A model generated the notes under the pieces. It did not search any database and was not told the DNA's origin. It saw only the letters and a list, made by a program, of their open reading frames with translations. Positions 1-9,538 of a stretch of DNA of 16,255 bases are shown piece by piece; position 1 is the stretch's first letter, and each line of letters starts with the position of its first letter. Both the position numbers and the translations under genes were made by a program. The stretch comes from Prototheca cutis (taxonomy: Eukaryota > Chlorophyta > Trebouxiophyceae > Chlorellales > Chlorellaceae): the NCBI GenBank assembly GCA_002897115.2, contig BCIH01000011.1, forward strand, positions 717,717 through 733,971, given 5' to 3'.

Positions 1-23
1 CACACACACACACACACACACAC
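1..23. repeat. (CA)n dinucleotide run at the window edge
   Basis: An uninterrupted CA run reaches the left edge, so its true length is unknown. On the minus strand it is (GT)n and starts exactly at the donor after FtsH exon 129-24 (TCCG|GTGTGTG), so the microsatellite itself supplies the 5' splice site. Confidence 0.9.
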
Positions 24-3000
24 CGGACAGGAGCTGGTTAATGGTGTGGACTCCTTCCTCGTTTCCACCCGATGAAGACCGAGCCCGGCCAACGCCATCA
101 AACTCGTCGATAAACAGGATGCAGGGAGCCTGCAGGCAGTTGCGGGTGGATGGGTGTGTTGGGGGGGGTTGCCCTGTGGAGCAGTGGACTGGAGATCCGT
201 CGTACAATGGACTCCAGAGGCCAAACCATCCCTTCCCATCCTCCTAAACACACAAAAAAGAAACAACGCACGTTTGCTCGGGCTTTTTGGAACATGTCCC
301 TGATGCGAGAGGCACCGACACCAGCGTACATCTCCATAAACTCTGTGGCATGGAAAAAAATTTTGGGCGGTGAATGCTAGGAGCGGCAGCACCTGATGGT
401 CATGTGCAACACCTCGATGCAACGACAATAAATCTTCACAGCAGCTGCTGTCTCAACATGCAGACCTGTGCCCGAGACGCTGAAGAAAGGGACCCCAGCC
501 TCGCCCGCCACTGCCTTGGCCAGCAGCGTCTTCCCAGTACCTATTTTTTCGTGTGCATGTCAAGGAGGGGAAAACGGGGAGGATCCCTCGACAATACTAT
601 GGCTACAGGTGCATTGCCAGGCTGTTGACAATGTGCACAGCACAGACAACACGGTTCCTGGCCATGCCCTCTGAAAAAGTTAAAAGCCACCCACCCACCA
701 GTCACATGAGCGCCTCACCTGGTGGACCGACGAGCAGCACGCCAGCAGGTGACCGTGCACCCATGTCCAGAAACTTTCCAGGATTTCTCAAAAATTCCAC
801 CACCTCCCGGATTTCCTCCTTGACCTGCGTGTGTGGTGTTGGAAAGGGGGGAGGATGGAGGGAAGGGAGGTTTCCCAATTCACGGGGTGGGCTCCCCACG
901 AGAAGACAACACCACATATCCCCCGGCCAAGTTGCTCTCATGGCGGGGGCCCAAGGCCAACAAGAACCGTGCATCATCGAACAATTACCATGTCGATTCC
1001 CGCGATGTCAGAAAAATTAAACTCCGATTGGCCAGGCTGCATGAATGTGTGTTTGGAGTGGGAGTGGAGTGGGGGGGGTGTGCTTGTGACACACCGCTGG
1101 CAGTCATGGGTCACACACGCACATGTGCATGTGTCTGTACCTCTAAAATCCATCCCCCTTCCCTCTATTGAAAAACCCACTACGTCACCGAAGCCCGGGC
1201 CCACGCAGGACAGCTGTCCCGCACCAACTCCCCCTGGAGGACCGCCGGCTGCTCACCTTGGTCAGGTGCATGGTGACCCCACTAAAGATGTCATCACGCT
1301 TCTTCTTGCGTCCCAGCCTGCAAAAAAATTGTTGGATCAGAAGAATCGACAGCATTGGTACTGCAATCGCCGCATCAGTCAACGGCTTTGAGGTCGACCA
1401 CCCCTGGCTCGGACAACCATCCATCTCCTGGGGCCCCTCACATGGACAAAAACGAAAGCCTCCACAGAATTTCTGTTGTCAAAACCCCACCGGTTCTTCA
1501 ACCAACCATCCACCATACTGTCCGGTATTACCTAAAGGTAAACCTGACAATCCACAGGGCAAAGGTGACGGGCAGGACGAGTCGGAGCAGCATGTAGGCC
1601 ACGGGCAGCAGCACATCCGGTTCGGGTGTCTCCACGTACACACTGCAGATGAGCAGGGTGGGAGACTCTTCGTTTCGGGAGCACGGCTGGGGAGAAAGGG
1701 CAGAGTGCCATTGCGCGAAACCCTCCCGCGCTGCTGCTTCCTCAAGCCCAGTATTGGTTGCAGGGTCCAAAGCCTGCCCTCATTTGCCGCCAGCTTCCCG
1801 CCAGCAGTAACAAGTACCAAACCAAACCAGCCCAAGCGCGACGCACTTGTGCTCAATCATGTGTTCAAACAGGTCGGGGTCAAAGGGGATTGCCACCTTT
1901 TCCCAACGCTCGCCACCTGGCGCCGCCTCGTCGACGTGCACCATGAGGGACCGCCGGTCCTGGCTGTACCTGGCAGCCTTGATCAGCCGCTCCCGGACCA
2001 GTGTCCAGAACTGGGTGTAGGTCAGCCGGCTCAGATTCTCAGGGTGCCAGGAGGTCTGGACGTTGCATATGGGTGTGGCATGGGAGCTGTGGTGAGTAGA
2101 TCATGCTTCCAGCGCTGGCCTGCCCTGATCATCACGGGGACGTTGAGAGAATCCACGCGATCGTTGACATTGGTCAAACATATGCATGCACGGATGCAGC
2201 CACTCCCTTCTTTCCAAGTACCATGGGGAGACCCTCAATCTCGCCCTCGGCCTCCTCAGAAATTCGCAGCACAGGCGGCACGTCACTCTTCAGTGGGGAA
2301 CTGAGGGGCTGGTCCCCAACCTCGCTGCCCACTGCATTATGTGATGGATGATGAGTCACCACGGTGTGGTATTAAGAAGGGTCAGCAGTGCCACTACCAG
2401 GGGATGCACCGACAGCAGCCAGTTGGCGCCATGGCTTGCACCGCCTCCTTACCTGGTAGGACACCTCACTGCCACCCGATCCCCCCTTGGCCCCAAGGGA
2501 AAGCAAACCCAACAAAAAAGGAAACGCACTGGTCCTTTGCCGGAACAGCTGCCTGTTCCGCCTGTCAGCCGTCAGAGACACTGCCGTCCGCGTGTTTTTC
2601 AGAAACCGTTGCAAGTTGACCCACTCCACCTGTTTTTGTGATTTTATGTGTGAGGGACGTTGGATTTTCCTACTGCCCGTTCCAGAAGTTATGCGGCGAC
2701 TCACGCGGCACTGGAGAGACTCGCCGACGGCGTGCTACACGGCACTAGGCACACAAGACTTTCACCAGGCTCGAACCTCACAATGGAAACCACACCCGAC
2801 ACGAAACAGGGCCCCGCACACAGACCTGGCCCGAGGCACCATCGTCGTCAGGCCTGACGTTTTTCCTCCGAAACCGGAAGTTGAATTTTTCCTCAAAATC
2901 CCTGGGCGTCAGTGTACCCTTGTCAGGCTCAGACCGGCCGCTGGCATCGTCAAGGCAAAGCTGGATGCCCGTGTCCCTGGCACCCCCTGTCCTTGCACTG

Positions 3001-3569
3001 GGTGCCTCCTCTTCATGCCTGGTCGATGTCGCAGCCACATGTGGCATCCTGCGTCATGGAATGGGAAGGGGTTGACGGTGGCGGTTGTTGTATGGCTACA
3101 GGCAAGCCAACAGATTCGTTGGTCCAGGCAGCCCCAGCATCCACAGCGTCTGCCACCTCCCTCAAACAGGACCAACATGTCAATAGCAAGCTTTCAGAGC
3201 ATTTCTGCTGCTGGCGCAACGGACCGACCCAGCCGGGCCCCCTCCTCCACAGATTCACAAAACAACCCCCACGCACGTGGTATCCAAATGTGCTGCTGCC
3301 CAGGCGCTGCCTGGTCGCAGGAGCAGCGTGATCAACGCCACAGATGTCATCAGACACTTTGTCAGCGGGGTATGGGTCCATGGCGCCCTGGGGCTCTCCG
3401 CATCGGCGGGGCCGTGCCCCTGGGCACGGAGGGTTGCCCAGGGCCGGGCCCCCAGCACGGGACCCCTCTGGAACCTGAACGGCCTCGCTAGGCGAGCACC
3501 CAGGGGCTTGCATGCCACCCTACCAGCATGAACATTGCATCCGGGGCATGGTGCAACGCCCATGTGCAT
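1..3569 (-). CDS. FtsH-type membrane AAA+ protein, organellar; 3' part beyond window
   Basis: A membrane-anchored FtsH-family AAA+ protein, normally an ATP-dependent zinc protease of thylakoid or inner mitochondrial membrane. Phase-consistent exons on the minus strand: 3569-3277, 3048-2826, 2629-2470, 2331-2222, 2055-1847, 1642-1532, 1317-1257, 1036-989, 824-719, 540-466, 342-272, 129-24. They give about 524 residues before the edge. Seen: basic, acid-poor N-terminus; hydrophobic stretch about 72-94 ending in AWAAA; transmembrane segment about 340-366 ([20 protein letters not shown]); [15 protein letters not shown]; Walker A GPPGTGKT (438-445); [13 protein letters not shown]; Walker B ILFIDEFD (493-500); TINQLLS. 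The AAA core is certain. The first four exons and the ATG at 3569 rest only on splice phase; acceptor 2086 is an alternative to 2055. The HExxH protease site lies outside the window, so an active FtsH cannot be told from an inactive FtsHi. After Walker [10 protein letters not shown] replaces the usual GGNDEREQT. Confidence 0.85.
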
Positions 3570-3924
3570 GGCTGCAAAGCAGGTCTGCGTGGGCAACCCC
3601 GCCCAGCAGACCCGAATCAGGCTCCGACCCAATCCCTCTCGTCCTTGAGCTATTTCACAGTATGCATCGCATTTCCCAAACCAAAGACCTCAATCTGGCA
3701 ATTCGACGTCAAATGCACGTCCAGATGGTGGCAGGCGAGGCAAGCGTTGCCCGAGCTTGCGATCGCTCCAGTCCATTTGGCCGACCTGCACTTCGCGGTG
3801 GCACATTGACAGGTCGGATGTCGCCACACGTCCCCAAGCCCGACTGCACTCTGTCAAGCAGCACGCACGCGTATTACACTCGTTAGCAAATGTCCTTACA
3901 TTGGAAATAAGTACAGCAACAGTC
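3570..3924. promoter_or_regulatory. Divergent intergenic region between FtsH-like and L29 genes
   Basis: About 355 bp separate the proposed start codons of two divergent genes for probably plastid-targeted proteins. It should hold both promoters and 5' leaders. I see no clear TATA box or other named element. The FtsH-like reading frame stays open a further 63 bp to position 3632, but without an ATG. Confidence 0.4.
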
Positions 3925-4845
3925 ATGCAGGCCTCCATGACGCACAGGCTGTTGGCACCAGTGCCCGTCCAGCGGCCCTTCTGTGCCGTCCCGGCCAAGC
4001 TCCCCAGGCCATCATTGGCCCAGACCGCATGTGCTGCGAAGCGCAGCAAGGCATCTGAATTCAGGTGAGGACGGGCAGGTGGTTTTACTGAGGGACAGCG
4101 TGTGGCCGTACAGGCTTGGAGGGGTTGCCAGCAACGCCCTCCACCTTCGTGCCATCCAGGGGCCTCAGCATTGAGGACATCGATTCCAAAGTGGATGACC
4201 TCAAGCGCCAGCTGTTTTCACTGCGTATCAAGAAGGCAAAGCTCGACGAGGTGTGGCATGAAAAGGGGGGGGATTGGTGGGCTCAGGATCATCTAGCCGC
4301 CAGGGTAGTCTCGGTCCTTTGCATCATCGTCATGCCTGTCATTTTCCTTGCGTGCATCATTTCATTCCATTCACAGACGTGGAAGCCGAGCGATGCTAGG
4401 GACCTCAAGCATACGGTGTGTGGTGGGGATGTCAAGGTGGAGAATGTAATTGACCGGCTAGGGGTGTGAAGTGTGGCCGTGTCGTCAACTGGACGGCCAT
4501 GCGTGTCCCAGTCACACCATGGCTGTGTATGACCCGTTGGATGCCCCTGTGCGTGATGCAGGTCGCGCAGCTCCTCACGGTGCGGAGGGAGATTGAGCTG
4601 GAACATGGCGTCGGCAAGCGCGAATCTCGCAAGCTTAAAAAGTGCGGCGTTTGTTGGTTATGGAGAGACATGGGGATGAGAATCATGATGTGGCTGGCCT
4701 TGCAGGATGGGGGTTAAAGGTGTTGCCCCTGCATCCTGCAATCGCTGGGCAGCAGCCAGTCCCACCCCATGTCCCAGGTCCGCCCCCCTCTCCTTCCTCC
4801 TGCAGGAACAATCTTCTTGACCAAGGCCTGCTCCCACGATCCTGA
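3925..4845 (+). CDS. RPL29: Plastid 50S ribosomal protein L29 (uL29c), nuclear-encoded
   Basis: A large-subunit protein of the plastid ribosome, sited near the peptide exit tunnel. Exons 3925-4064, 4160-4250, 4377-4415, 4562-4641 and probably 4806-4845 give about 129 residues. Exon 1 is a typical transit peptide: MQASMTHRLLAPVPVQRP then more Ala, Pro and Lys/Arg, with no acidic residue until its last codons. The L29 domain follows: SIEDIDSKVDDLKRQLFSLR, KPSDARDLKHT, and QLLTVRREIE...GVGKRESRKLKK. This resembles plant plastid L29 rather than the much longer mitochondrial L29 homologue. All junctions keep phase. The 3' end is uncertain: the last intron uses AA|GTGCGG and a strong pyrimidine-rich acceptor at 4805, ending in NNLLDQGLLPRS. 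If it is not spliced, translation runs on to a stop at 4717 (141 residues). Divergent from FtsH-like, convergent with the isomerase gene. Confidence 0.88.
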
Positions 4846-5023
4846 GCAGCACATTGTTCATCGTTCCCATTTCATTTCATGAAAGCAACAGTGTAGCACT
4901 GGTTGTATTGAGTGAGGCGTTCTCACTCTTGAAAGCAGACATTACCATAGGCAACAATCAAGGAGGGGCCTAAATTATTGACAGCGAGCGACCAGGCGAC
5001 GTTCATACAGACTGACAACAACC

Positions 5024-6653
5024 CTACGCTTTGTCAGTACTGTCCAAAATGTGAGCAAAGCCCTGGAGGGCATTGCTCACAAAGTCTGTGACTTTGGCGC
5101 TGTCCTTGGCCAGACCGTCTGGCCCAGCTACATGGCTTGAGACATCCACACCCCAGGGCTTTGCAGTCCGGATGGCCGCTGCAGCAGGGGTATGCAGCAA
5201 GGGAAGAAGGGACATCGTGAGGAGCTACTGCTGGCACCACATCTGTCCTGCCAAGCAACCTGGAACAGAGCATGACAAAGCCAGTGGCCCGCAGCAGTAC
5301 TTTCCACGCCCATCCGCTTACTCGCCGCAGAAAGGGGCAAAACGTCCACCCTCTCTGGTAAAACAAACATCCTCATACTACCTTGCACGGTGTCTGCTGT
5401 GAGCCCTCCGGCCAAGAGCCATGGCGTGCCTGTCATGCCAGCTGGCGGCAGTGCATCCCAGTCCAGGACCAGACTCGGTCCGGTGCGCTTAACAGAGTCG
5501 ACCAAAAAGGCATCGATGGGCCTGGTGTGTCATTATTATTATTATTATTAGTAGTATTGTTATTATTTTTCATTTATTTATTATTAATTATTTATTTATT
5601 TATTTTTTTTTTTGGGGGGGGGGGGGGATTGATAGTACATAGGGGGACATCGTGGTAGTGTATGGTCATGTTTGCCTTGGGCAAGCAAGCAAGCAGCACA
5701 AGCGATGTCACACTCTCAAGGCCAAAAAAAGAGTGCAGTGATGACGGACAGCCTGCATCACAGCCAAGAACTCCCTTGACACTCAGGCACAGAGCAATCT
5801 GCACTGCCATACCTAGGAAGTGGGTCGGGGATCTCAGTCAGAAGCTCCCCCTCCGGACTCACAGTCAGCACAAAGATCACCTGTGGGTGGAGGGTGATAT
5901 ATATTGTGATTGCAAAGGCAGGTAGACCGTCCCATTTTCTGTGGGGGCCCCCTCCCCCNAAAAAAAGCAAAATAAATGAATAAATAAAGAAGTGAATAAA
6001 AAAGAAAGTGTGCCTTGAGGTCGACGGGGATTCTTGCCAGCTCAGCCTGGCACTGCGGTCCGTGCAGTTGCACAATCTTCAAGCCAACATCCCGTGCCAC
6101 CCTGGGAAGAGTGTGTGTGATTTGGGGTGAGGCATGCACCGCTTCCTGGGGGCCGATCCATCGGTGCTTTCTCTCCCAGTCCCTTTCTTGCCCCGATCTA
6201 TGGGCTCCCACCCCTCCCTCACGACTGCACACCCCATGACCATGCAACGTCCTTATTCCCAACGTCACGCTCCCCCCCTTTCCACCTGGCAACCTACTGC
6301 GTTATTTCTTCAGCAGACTCGGTCACAAACACGCCCACAGGCTCGCTGCCCTGCTGTCGTGCGGCTTCAGCAACTCCACGGGCACGGTCCACGGGGACAA
6401 ACCTCGGCGCACGGGGCCACATGATCATGCCGATGAGGCCCGCTCCCTGGCGCGCAGCGTGCGCCGCGTCTGGTGCGTTGGTGACGCCGCAAATCTTCAC
6501 AATGGGGCCCTCGGGCAGGGCCCTGGTCCTCCATTGCGTCGCACGTGACCGGAGGGTGGGTTTTGCGGTGTGGGAGCGGAAGGGCCGGAAGCCCCTGAAG
6601 GCAGGTAAGATGTTGCAGGGCACACTGGGGAGGGGCCCCTGCAGGCAAACCAT
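5024..6653 (-). CDS. PAI1: Phosphoribosylanthranilate isomerase (plant-type PAI), plastid-targeted
   Basis: Catalyses the Amadori rearrangement of phosphoribosylanthranilate in tryptophan synthesis, in the plastid in plants. Exons on the minus strand: 6653-6298, 6101-6014, 5880-5813, 5521-5382, 5178-5024; all phases fit, 268 residues, close to plant PAI length. Residues 1-48 are Arg-rich and acid-poor, a likely transit peptide. The TIM-barrel core shows VKICGVT with the catalytic Cys55, PVGVFVTES, IVQLHG, VIFVLTVSPEGELL, FLVDS with the catalytic Asp179, WLLAGGL, and GVDVSSHVAGPDG. The VIFVL and DGLAKD segments resemble plant PAI. Oddities: the usual GG(T/S)GK loop after the catalytic Asp reads SVKRTGPSLVLDW, and the usual DVSSG is DVSSH. 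The intron after exon 2 appears to start with GC (AAG|GCACAC); a GTCGAC donor 12 bases upstream is also in phase but would drop VDLK. No frameshift, so probably functional. Confidence 0.93.
5526..5627 (+). repeat. T/A-rich tetranucleotide tract ending in T11-G14, in PAI intron 3
   Basis: A low-complexity block of ATT and TTTA repeats, followed by 11 T (5603-5613) and 14 G (5614-5627). It lies in the intron after exon 3 of the isomerase gene. In the transcript it reads C14-A11-(UAAA)n. It is complementary in kind to the block at 5944-6005 in the preceding intron. Confidence 0.85.
5944..6005 (-). repeat. Inverted counterpart tract (TTTA)n-T7-G-rich, in PAI intron 2
   Basis: On the minus strand this reads as TTTA/TTCA repeats, then T7, one unresolved base (N at 5959), then GGGGGAGGGGG. 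It has the same order of parts as 5526-5627 but the opposite orientation, and it lies in the intron just upstream of exon 3 in the transcript. Confidence 0.75.
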
Positions 6654-7079
6654 TTTGGTCAGCCGATATCCTCAGTTCTCTCAGCGAATTCTGGTTTGCA
6701 AGAAAGTCAATGAATTGCTGTTCCGCACGAATTATTTATTTGAGCCATGAGGATGATGGCGACCTGAGGAGCAGTGCACAGTGTGGGATCGTGCACCCAT
6801 TTGGAACACGATTTCCGTTCTCCCACGGAAACTCCGGCAATGAAAGCAAGGCGCGGGCCGACCGGTCCCTTCCTGGAGCATTTGCATGCATGAACGAGCT
6901 GGCAGTGGTAGCAACGGGTCTGGCATATGAAGTAGACGTTTTAGATAACCAAGTTCCAAATATATACGGCTGCTTTCCTTGGCACGGTCTGGGGAGGCGA
7001 GCTTGCTTTCGGGGCTTGGTGCGCAGCCTAGACGTCCTTGGCTGCGACAGAGGCCCCCCCGCATCCCTACCTGAACGCA
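6654..7079. promoter_or_regulatory. Divergent intergenic region between PAI and BRX1
   Basis: 426 bp between the start codons of two divergent genes; it should hold both promoters and leaders. An AT-rich AAATATATA (6958-6966) lies about 115 bp upstream of the BRX1 ATG and could act as a TATA-like element. That is inference only. Open frames crossing this stretch have no recognisable product. Confidence 0.35.
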
Positions 7080-8151
7080 ATGGCCAAGCGCAAGGCAAGG
7101 GATATGGAGCAGATGGCCGACAAGAGCGGCGCGGAGCCCAGCACCTCAGCCCCCGAGTCGGAGTTCAAGAACAAGGAGCGGGTGCTCATCGTGTCCTCCA
7201 GGGGCATCACCTTCAGGTGCGTGCGTGGGCCCTGGCTGGGACCTGGGTCGGCCCTTGGTTTTGGGGTGCCATGGCTCCAATGTGCGTGCCCTGACGAATC
7301 TGGGTCTTTGAGGATGCACAAGCGTTGGGACACTCGTACAATCTCTCCCTGCCCCTAAACGCCAACAGGTACCGCCACCTGATGCTGGACATGGTGCAGC
7401 TGCTGCCCCACTGCAAGAAGGACGCCAAGATGGACACCAAGTCTGAGCGCAACCTCATCAACGAAGTTGCAGAGCTCAAGGTTGGCTTGGTTGTATGGAG
7501 TCAAAGTCTCTGTTTTTCCTTTTGTTTGGGCGCTTTGATTTCCCAACGCGCATGCCAAACGCACTGCTGCAGGGATGCACGACGAGCATGTTTTTCGAGA
7601 CGAGAAAGCACAAGGATCTCTATGTTTGGCTGGGCAAAATGCCCACTGGTCCAACCGTCAAGTTCCACGTCACCAATGGTGAGCTGGATTATGTTATGGT
7701 GTTTGTGGGTGTGTTTGGGTGGGTGGGGTTGGCCCTGCGTTGCCTTGCTGGAGCGTGAAGGGTCTACTGGGATCAAGGGCCCCCCATCAATCCTCTTCCT
7801 GCACAGTGCACACCATGGCGGAGCTGAAGCTGAGCGGCAACCACCTCAAGGGTTCGCGCCCCGTGCTTTCTTTTGACGCGGCCTTTGATGCAGAGCCGCA
7901 CCTCCAGGTCATCAAGGAGCTGCTGGTGCAAACGTTTGCGGTGCCGCGGCGCCACCACAAGGTCAAACCATTTTTCGACCACGTGCTATCGTTCACCNTC
8001 GCGGACGGGCGTGTGTGGATGCGCAACTACCAGGTTCTTCCGGACCCGGCAAAAAAGAAAGCGGCGCCAGAGGACGTCACGCTCGTCGAGGCAAGTCGTC
8101 CTTTGTCGGCTCGGTCATGATTTCTTTTTGTCAAGAAAAGGGGGATTCATT

Positions 8152-8225
<74 letters not shown>

Positions 8226-8799
8226 CGTGCGCGCGCGTGCGTGTGCGTGCGCGCGCGCGTGCTCTGTGCTGTCGTTGGTAGCAGACCCCAACGGATGCAC
8301 ACGGTGCACATGTGCTGGGGTTGAGGGAAAGGGGGGGATGGTCACAGTAATTGTCACTGGTGCAACCACGGGCCGAGCATCCCCCCCCAAAAAAACTGCA
8401 GGTGGGCCCGCGGGCATGCCTGAACCCCATCAAGGTCTTTGCGGGCAGCTTTGGTGGGCCCGTGCTGTATGATAACCCGGCCTTTGTGTCCCCCAACGCG
8501 GTGAGTGCATTGTGTGTGTGTGGGAGGGGGGGGGGGGATTATGGAAATCCGACCCAAGAATACGCACGCAACGGCAGCGATTCGAGCACAAGGGGCCCGT
8601 CTGAGCGCGAATTCTGATGAAACCCAGCATGACCACGCCTCACACGCCCACACACCCACCCATATTTCAGATCCGGGCGGCGCTTCGTCGGCAAAAATCT
8701 GGAAAGTATGGCGCCAAGGTCCAGGCCAGGCAGCAGCGCAAGGACCACGTCGCGGCCAACCCTGTGCCCAAGTCTGCGCTGGCCGATGTGTTCGCATGA
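7080..8799 (+). CDS. BRX1: Ribosome biogenesis protein BRX1 (Brix domain)
   Basis: A nucleolar factor needed for large (60S) ribosomal subunit assembly. Exons 7080-7216, 7369-7480, 7573-7678, 7807-8090, 8402-8500 and 8671-8799 join in phase to 288 residues, a usual length for BRX1. The Brix domain is complete: NKERVLIVSSRGITFRYRHL, LPHCKKDAKMD, INEVAELKGCTTSMFFETRK, HKDLYVWLGKMPTGPTVKF, MAELKLSGNHLKGSRPVLSF, KPFFDHVLSF, RNYQV, then LVEVGPRACLNPIKVFAGSF, YDNPAFVSPN, and a basic tail with KSGKYGAKVQARQQRKDH. An unresolved base at 7998 leaves one codon (NTC) ambiguous. Intron 4 starts with GC rather than GT: GAG|GCAAGT is the only border near it that joins LVE to VGPR in phase. The start is the first ATG of the exon, just before a Lys/Arg-rich N-terminus. 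Divergent from PAI. Confidence 0.97.
8091..8401 (+). other. GC-AG intron of BRX1 (intron 4)
   Basis: A 311-bp intron, the longest well-supported one in the window. The donor GAG|GCAAGT matches the known consensus of GC-AG introns, and the acceptor is CTGCAG|GTG. The nearby GTCGTC would break phase. It holds the long GT/GC repeat, and its 3' end is a C8-A7 tract just before the acceptor. Confidence 0.85.
8153..8262 (+). repeat. Alternating purine-pyrimidine tract (GT)n then (GC/GT)n
   Basis: 110 bases alternate strictly between purine and pyrimidine. The first 65 or so are pure GT; the rest mixes GC and GT. Such tracts are the classic sequence type able to form left-handed Z-DNA. It lies inside the GC-AG intron of BRX1. 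Confidence 0.9.
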
Positions 8800-9538
8800 T
8801 GATCTTGTGCTGGTTATTCAATTTCCATGTTCGGCTTCCCCCATATGGCCATGACACAAGCCTCGTCCCTTCAGTGAGCTAGCCGCTCGGGGGTGGGGAG
8901 GGGGCTGGCGGGGGGGTCCCCAGTAACAGAGAGGGGGGGCCCCTCGAGCCAGGGAAAGGTCGACGAGCAACACGATCATTACGATTGAGACTGAATACAT
9001 AGAAATGTGAAAATCCGGTGCAGTATGATTCGCTTCATGAACTCTCCCCTCCCCCTGGGCGGTGCTCGATCCAAGCAATTTCAAACCCCCGGCGAAAAGA
9101 AAACGGGGAGACTTGAAACCCATCCCGACAGGCACCGTTCCTGCGAGCAGGGATGCCCACACGGTCTCCACACCGCCAGACGTTGTCGCCGTTCAGAACG
9201 CCGATTTGAGGATCCTGGGAGATCAAGGTCGGGGGCGATAGGCCTTCCTCGAATCCCTGCTTGGCACCGTGTTGGCCCGGTCAGGGTCGGAGCCAAAGCC
9301 ACTCGGGTGGGCGCCAGGCCATTGCGAACTGGCCACAGGAGCTGCTGAATCATCCGTCTCATTGAAACAACTGCATCGAATTTGCATACACACCATGGAG
9401 TGCTAGTCTGCTGCACCGAGGTCCTCCCCCTAAACCAGGCTTTCTTTCATCCCGGCCGAGCACTTGGAGCCACGACTGGCTGGGGCATGGCGTGGGCCAC
9501 GGGTGGCATGAGCGAGTGAGAGCAAGCCCCGACGCAGC
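8800..9538. other. Intergenic region between BRX1 and CDC45, no gene seen
   Basis: 739 bp that should contain the BRX1 3' untranslated region and the CDC45 promoter and leader. Open frames occur on both strands (for example 9007-9348 plus, 9035-9226 minus). None shows a recognisable domain, a transit peptide or splice-supported extension, so I call no gene. Confidence 0.5.

Noticed and set aside
1..23. Terminal CA run as a telomere
   Set aside because: Simple CA/GT is not a typical telomere repeat, and it sits at the start of an intron of a gene that continues past the edge.
1168..2304. 378-codon plus-strand open frame, the longest in the window
   Set aside because: It runs antisense across several FtsH-like exons and introns, shows no domain, and is broken by none of the splice logic that fits the minus strand. 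It is a chance frame in GC-rich DNA.
2487..3491. 334-codon plus-strand open frame
   Set aside because: Antisense to the 5' exons of the FtsH-like gene; composition is that of a shadow frame and no motif is recognisable. The minus-strand 5' exons are themselves only moderately supported.
6127..6750. 207-codon plus-strand open frame
   Set aside because: Antisense to exons 1 and 2 of the isomerase gene, which has clear homology on the minus strand.
8818..9416. Overlapping open frames on both strands between BRX1 and CDC45
   Set aside because: No recognisable motif, no transit peptide and no splice-supported partner exon.
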